Shown: positions 60,799-64,000 of the stretch, in pieces
Layout: every line of letters begins with the position of its first letter
Numbering within the stretch: the stretch's first letter is position 1
The notes under the pieces: generated by a model
The model's database searches: none
What the model was told of the DNA's origin: nothing
The model's input: the letters and a program-made list of their open reading frames with translations, nothing else
Program-made: the position numbers and the translations under genes
Source of the DNA: Sinorhizobium sojae CCBAU 05684
Lineage (GTDB): Bacteria > Pseudomonadota > Alphaproteobacteria > Rhizobiales > Rhizobiaceae
Direction of reading: 5' to 3'
Assembly: GCF_002288525.1 (NCBI RefSeq)
Contig: NZ_CP023068.1
Span: forward strand, 1,798,001 to 1,862,000
Length of the DNA stretch: 64,000 nt

Positions 60799-62886
60799 AT
60801 GAATGTTTCGCAGCAGATCGATACCCGTCCCGCCGCATCGGAACAAAACATGGCCGATGCCATCCGGTTTCTCGCGATGGATGCCGTGCAGAAGGCCAAT
60901 TCCGGTCATCCCGGCATGCCGATGGGCATGGCCGACGCAGTGACCGTCCTTTTCAACCGTTTCATCAAGATCGACCCTTCGCTGCCCGACTGGCCGGATC
61001 GCGATCGTTTCGTGCTGTCGGCTGGCCATGGATCGATGCTGCTCTATTCCATCCATCACCTGATCGGCTTTGCCTACATGCCGATGGTTGAGCTCTCGGC
61101 CTTCCGCCAACTTGGCTCGAAGACGGCCGGTCACCCCGAATACGGCCATGCACTCGGTGTCGAAACCACCACCGGCCCGCTCGGCCAGGGGATCGCTACC
61201 GCCGTCGGCATGGCGATTGCGGAACAGATGATGGCCGCCCGCTTCGGCAGTTCGCTCTGCAATCACTTCACTTATGTGGTCGCCGGTGACGGCTGCCTGC
61301 AGGAGGGCATCAGCCACGAGGCGATTGACCTTGCCGGACATCTGAAGCTGCGCAAGCTTGTGGTGCTCTGGGACGACAACCAAATATCCATCGACGGTTC
61401 GACCGAGCTCTCCACGTCCATGGACCAGCTTGCGCGATTCCGCGCAGCCGGATGGGATGCGCAAGCCGTCGATGGCCACGATCCTGAGGCCGTGGCGAAG
61501 GCGCTCGAGCGGGCGCGACGGACCCGCAAGCCATCGCTGATTGCGTGCCGTACCCGGATCGGCAAGGGGGCGGCCAGCATGGAAGGGTCGCACAAGACCC
61601 ATGGGGCGGCGCTCGGCGACAGGGAAATCGCCGCGACACGCGAAAAGCTTGGCTGGCCCCATCCGCCCTTCTTCGTTCCGCCCGAGATTAAGTCCGCTTG
61701 GGAAAGGGTGGCGGTGCGGGGGCGGATGGCCCGCGAGGCATGGGAAATCCGGCTCGACGCTTCGCGTTCGAAAAAGCGGTACGAACAGACCGCCGGGCGG
61801 CAGCTGGACGGAGAGGTCACCCATCTGCTGACAAAATTCCGAGCCGCGCATCGCAAAAGAGCCACCAAGGTTGCGACGCGGCAGGCCTCGCAGATGGCCC
61901 TGGAGGTCATCAATGGCGCGACGGCCTTGACGGTCGGCGGCTCCGCCGATCTGACCGGTTCGAACCTGACGATGACCTCGCAAACCCAGCACATTTCGCC
62001 GGGCAATTTCAAAGGCCGCTACCTGCACTATGGCATCCGCGAGCATGGCATGGCGGCCGCCATGAACGGCATCGCCCTGCATGGCGGCTTCATTCCCTAT
62101 GGCGGCACCTTCCTGGTGTTTTCCGACTATGCCCGCGGCGCGATGCGTCTCTCCGCCGTGATGGGCCTGCCGGTGATCTATGTGCTGACCCATGATTCCA
62201 TCGGTCTGGGCGAGGACGGACCAACCCACCAGCCCATCGAGCATCTGGCCATGCTGCGTGCCACCCCCAACCTCAATGTTTTTCGGCCCGCCGACATCAT
62301 CGAGACGGCAGAATGCTGGGAGATCGCGCTTGGCGAGAAGAGGACGCCGAGCGTCCTTGCCCTGTCGCGGCAGGCGCTGCCGATGCTGCGCCAGACGGAC
62401 GGGGACGAGAATTTGTCGGCGCTCGGCGCCTATGTCCTGAAGGAAGCGCGCGGACCTCGCGACATCACACTCCTTGCCACCGGATCCGAAGTCGAGATCG
62501 CCATCGCCGCTGCGCAGCGCTTGCAGGCCGAGAATGGCATAGAAGCGGCGGTGGTCTCCATGCCTTGCTGGGAGAAGTTCGAGGCCCAGGATGCACCGTA
62601 TCAGAAGCAGGTCCTTGGAGATGCCCCGCGCATTGCCATCGAAGCGGCCGGCCGCCTCGGCTGGGATCGCTGGATGGGGCCGGACGGCATCTTCGTCGGC
62701 ATGATCGGCTTCGGCGCATCGGCACCGGCCGGAGATCTCTACCGCCATTTCGGCATCACTGCCGACCATATCGTCGCCGAAGCTTTGAAGCTGTCTGCAG
62801 GGGGTCCGGGGAGAAGCCGCTCAGGAGCACCCGGACCGATCCGCAGCCGGGCAAACACGTCATCAGATCATTTGAAGGAGGCTTGA
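60799..62886 (+). CDS. cbbT: Transketolase
   Basis: The 695-residue protein has all three TPP-enzyme domains: [17 protein letters not shown] near the start, the TPP motif [13 protein letters not shown] (near residue 157), [16 protein letters not shown] [21 protein letters not shown], and [13 protein letters not shown]. It exchanges C2 units in the Calvin and pentose-phosphate cycles. It starts 10 bases after cbbP. Confidence 0.95.
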   Translation: MNVSQQIDTRPAASEQNMADAIRFLAMDAVQKANSGHPGMPMGMADAVTVLFNRFIKIDPSLPDWPDRDRFVLSAGHGSMLLYSIHHLIGFAYMPMVELSAFRQLGSKTAGHPEYGHALGVETTTGPLGQGIATAVGMAIAEQMMAARFGSSLCNHFTYVVAGDGCLQEGISHEAIDLAGHLKLRKLVVLWDDNQISIDGSTELSTSMDQLARFRAAGWDAQAVDGHDPEAVAKALERARRTRKPSLIACRTRIGKGAASMEGSHKTHGAALGDREIAATREKLGWPHPPFFVPPEIKSAWERVAVRGRMAREAWEIRLDASRSKKRYEQTAGRQLDGEVTHLLTKFRAAHRKRATKVATRQASQMALEVINGATALTVGGSADLTGSNLTMTSQTQHISPGNFKGRYLHYGIREHGMAAAMNGIALHGGFIPYGGTFLVFSDYARGAMRLSAVMGLPVIYVLTHDSIGLGEDGPTHQPIEHLAMLRATPNLNVFRPADIIETAECWEIALGEKRTPSVLALSRQALPMLRQTDGDENLSALGAYVLKEARGPRDITLLATGSEVEIAIAAAQRLQAENGIEAAVVSMPCWEKFEAQDAPYQKQVLGDAPRIAIEAAGRLGWDRWMGPDGIFVGMIGFGASAPAGDLYRHFGITADHIVAEALKLSAGGPGRSRSGAPGPIRSRANTSSDHLKEA

Positions 62887-62890
62887 CCCA

Positions 62891-63970
62891 ATGGCCCGTA
62901 TCACGCTTCGCCAATTGCTCGACCATGCCGCCGAAAACACCTATGGCGTCCCGGCATTCAACGTCAACAACATGGAACAGGGGCTGGCGATCATGGAAGC
63001 GGCGCGGGCCTGCGACGCTCCTGTAATCCTGCAGGTCTCGCGCGGCGCCCGCTCCTATGCCAACGACATCATGCTCGCCAAGATGATGGAAGCGCTCGAG
63101 CAGATGTATCCTGACATCCCGCTCTGCATCCATCAGGATCACGGTAACAATGTCGCGACCTGCCTCACGGCGATCCAGCACGGCTTCACTTCGGTGATGA
63201 TGGACGGCTCGTTGACGGAGGATGCAAAGACTCCTGCCGATTACGCCTATAACGTCGCGATCACTGCGGAAGTCAGCCGCCTCGCTCATATGGTCGGCGC
63301 TTCGGTCGAGGGTGAACTCGGCTGCCTCGGATCGCTCGAAACCGGCCATGGTGAAGCCGAGGACGGCCATGGCTTCGAAGGTGCGCTCGATCGTTCGCAG
63401 CTTTTAACCGACCCGGATGAAGCCGCCCGTTTCGTCACCGAGACCGGGGTCGATGCGCTGGCTGTCGCCATCGGCACCTCGCACGGCGCCTACAAATTCA
63501 CCCGGAAGCCGACCGGCGACGTGCTCGCCATGGACGTGATCGAGAAAATCCATGACCGGCTGCCGGATACCCACATCGTCATGCACGGCTCCTCGTCCGT
63601 GCCGCAGGAGTGGCAGGACGTCTTCAACGCCCATGGCGGCGAAATGCGGGAAACCTACGGCGTGCCGGTCGAGGAGATCGTGCGAGGCATCCGCTTCGGC
63701 GTGCGAAAGGTCAACATCGACACGGATCTGCGCCTGGCGGCAGCCGCAGCCTTTCGCCGCGTCGCCGACACCAGCCGCAGCGAATTCGATCCACGCAAAT
63801 TCCTGAGATCCGCCATGGACGCCATGTCGGCGGTTTGCAAGGCCCGCTTCGAGGCTTTCGGCACCGCCGGCAACGCCTCCCGCATCAAGACCGTACCGTT
63901 GTCCGAGATGGCCCGCCGCTACGCGAGCGGATCCCTGAAACCCCAGACGGCGCGATCGCAAGCCGCCTAA
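62891..63970 (+). CDS. cbbA: Fructose-bisphosphate aldolase, class II (Calvin-cycle type)
   Basis: The 359-residue protein has the class II zinc site [34 protein letters not shown] and [12 protein letters not shown]. It joins dihydroxyacetone phosphate to glyceraldehyde-3-phosphate or erythrose-4-phosphate. It starts four bases after cbbT with AAGGAGG upstream. The window ends 30 bases later; RuBisCO genes would be expected next. Confidence 0.94.
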   Translation: MARITLRQLLDHAAENTYGVPAFNVNNMEQGLAIMEAARACDAPVILQVSRGARSYANDIMLAKMMEALEQMYPDIPLCIHQDHGNNVATCLTAIQHGFTSVMMDGSLTEDAKTPADYAYNVAITAEVSRLAHMVGASVEGELGCLGSLETGHGEAEDGHGFEGALDRSQLLTDPDEAARFVTETGVDALAVAIGTSHGAYKFTRKPTGDVLAMDVIEKIHDRLPDTHIVMHGSSSVPQEWQDVFNAHGGEMRETYGVPVEEIVRGIRFGVRKVNIDTDLRLAAAAAFRRVADTSRSEFDPRKFLRSAMDAMSAVCKARFEAFGTAGNASRIKTVPLSEMARRYASGSLKPQTARSQAA

Positions 63971-64000
63971 TCACATCACCCATAGAAAGGGACTGTGTCA

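Noticed and set aside
60748..62769. A 673-codon open frame on the minus strand
   Set aside because: It lies entirely opposite the transketolase gene, whose motifs and ribosome site are clear; long antisense frames are common in G+C-rich DNA.
1..64000. Mobile elements, CRISPR arrays, tRNA or rRNA genes
   Set aside because: I saw no transposase or integrase domain, no regularly spaced repeats and no tRNA-like or rRNA-like sequence, though a tRNA could be missed by eye.

Overview
The window is G+C-rich, densely coded DNA from an alphaproteobacterium of the Rhizobiaceae, most likely a Sinorhizobium/Ensifer and probably one of its large secondary replicons. The main reasons are a StcD-type N-methylproline demethylase, pqqABCDE placed next to cbbR-cbbFPTA as on the S. 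meliloti pSymB replicon, an aqpS-containing ars operon, a TRAP-type malonate operon, and a short hairpin-bearing intergenic repeat present in at least three copies. This assignment rests on recognition and gene order, not on a database search. No rRNA, tRNA, CRISPR array, integrase or transposase was seen.

Layout. 1-8.8 kb: end of a flavoprotein gene, a rhomboid protease, a small secreted protein, a proline-betaine (stachydrine) module (ProX-like binding protein, ProC-like reductase, TetR regulator, stcD), a PQQ-type sugar dehydrogenase and a membrane protein. 9-12.3 kb: btuFCD-type ABC transporter behind a cobalamin riboswitch. 12.4-16.7 kb: glutarate/glutaryl-CoA degradation (LysR, gcdH, CoA-transferase, hydroxyacyl-CoA dehydrogenase). 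16.7-20.4 kb: a complete class I cytochrome P450 system with its LysR regulator. 20.4-33.4 kb: a catabolic region of unknown substrate containing an MhpA-like flavin monooxygenase, a Liv-type ABC transporter, a cupin, an alcohol dehydrogenase-like protein, an FCD-type GntR regulator, a FAH-family hydrolase, an extradiol dioxygenase-like protein, an alpha/beta hydrolase and an Ldh2-type dehydrogenase. 33.4-40.2 kb: malonate uptake and activation (GntR, TRAP P-Q-M, malonyl-CoA decarboxylase, malonyl-CoA synthetase). 40.4-44.2 kb: an AraC regulator and an arsenic operon with two unrelated arsenate reductases and an aquaglyceroporin. 44.2-53.9 kb: benzoate to beta-ketoadipate (catBCA, benABCD, an aromatic-acid MFS permease, an enol-lactonase, and divergent catR). 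54.0-57.4 kb: pqqABCDE. 57.8-64 kb: cbbR and the start of the Calvin-cycle operon cbbFPTA, cut by the window end before any RuBisCO gene.

The window is essentially a string of self-contained catabolic cassettes, each with its own local regulator, and several show a recognisable operator or riboswitch. PQQ made by pqqABCDE could serve the sugar dehydrogenase at 7 kb. The most novel-looking part is 20.4-33.4 kb. There, four consecutive transcription units around the GntR gene each carry the same TTTCGAAA palindrome in their upstream gap, which suggests one regulon for an uncharacterised ring-hydroxylating and ring-cleaving pathway.
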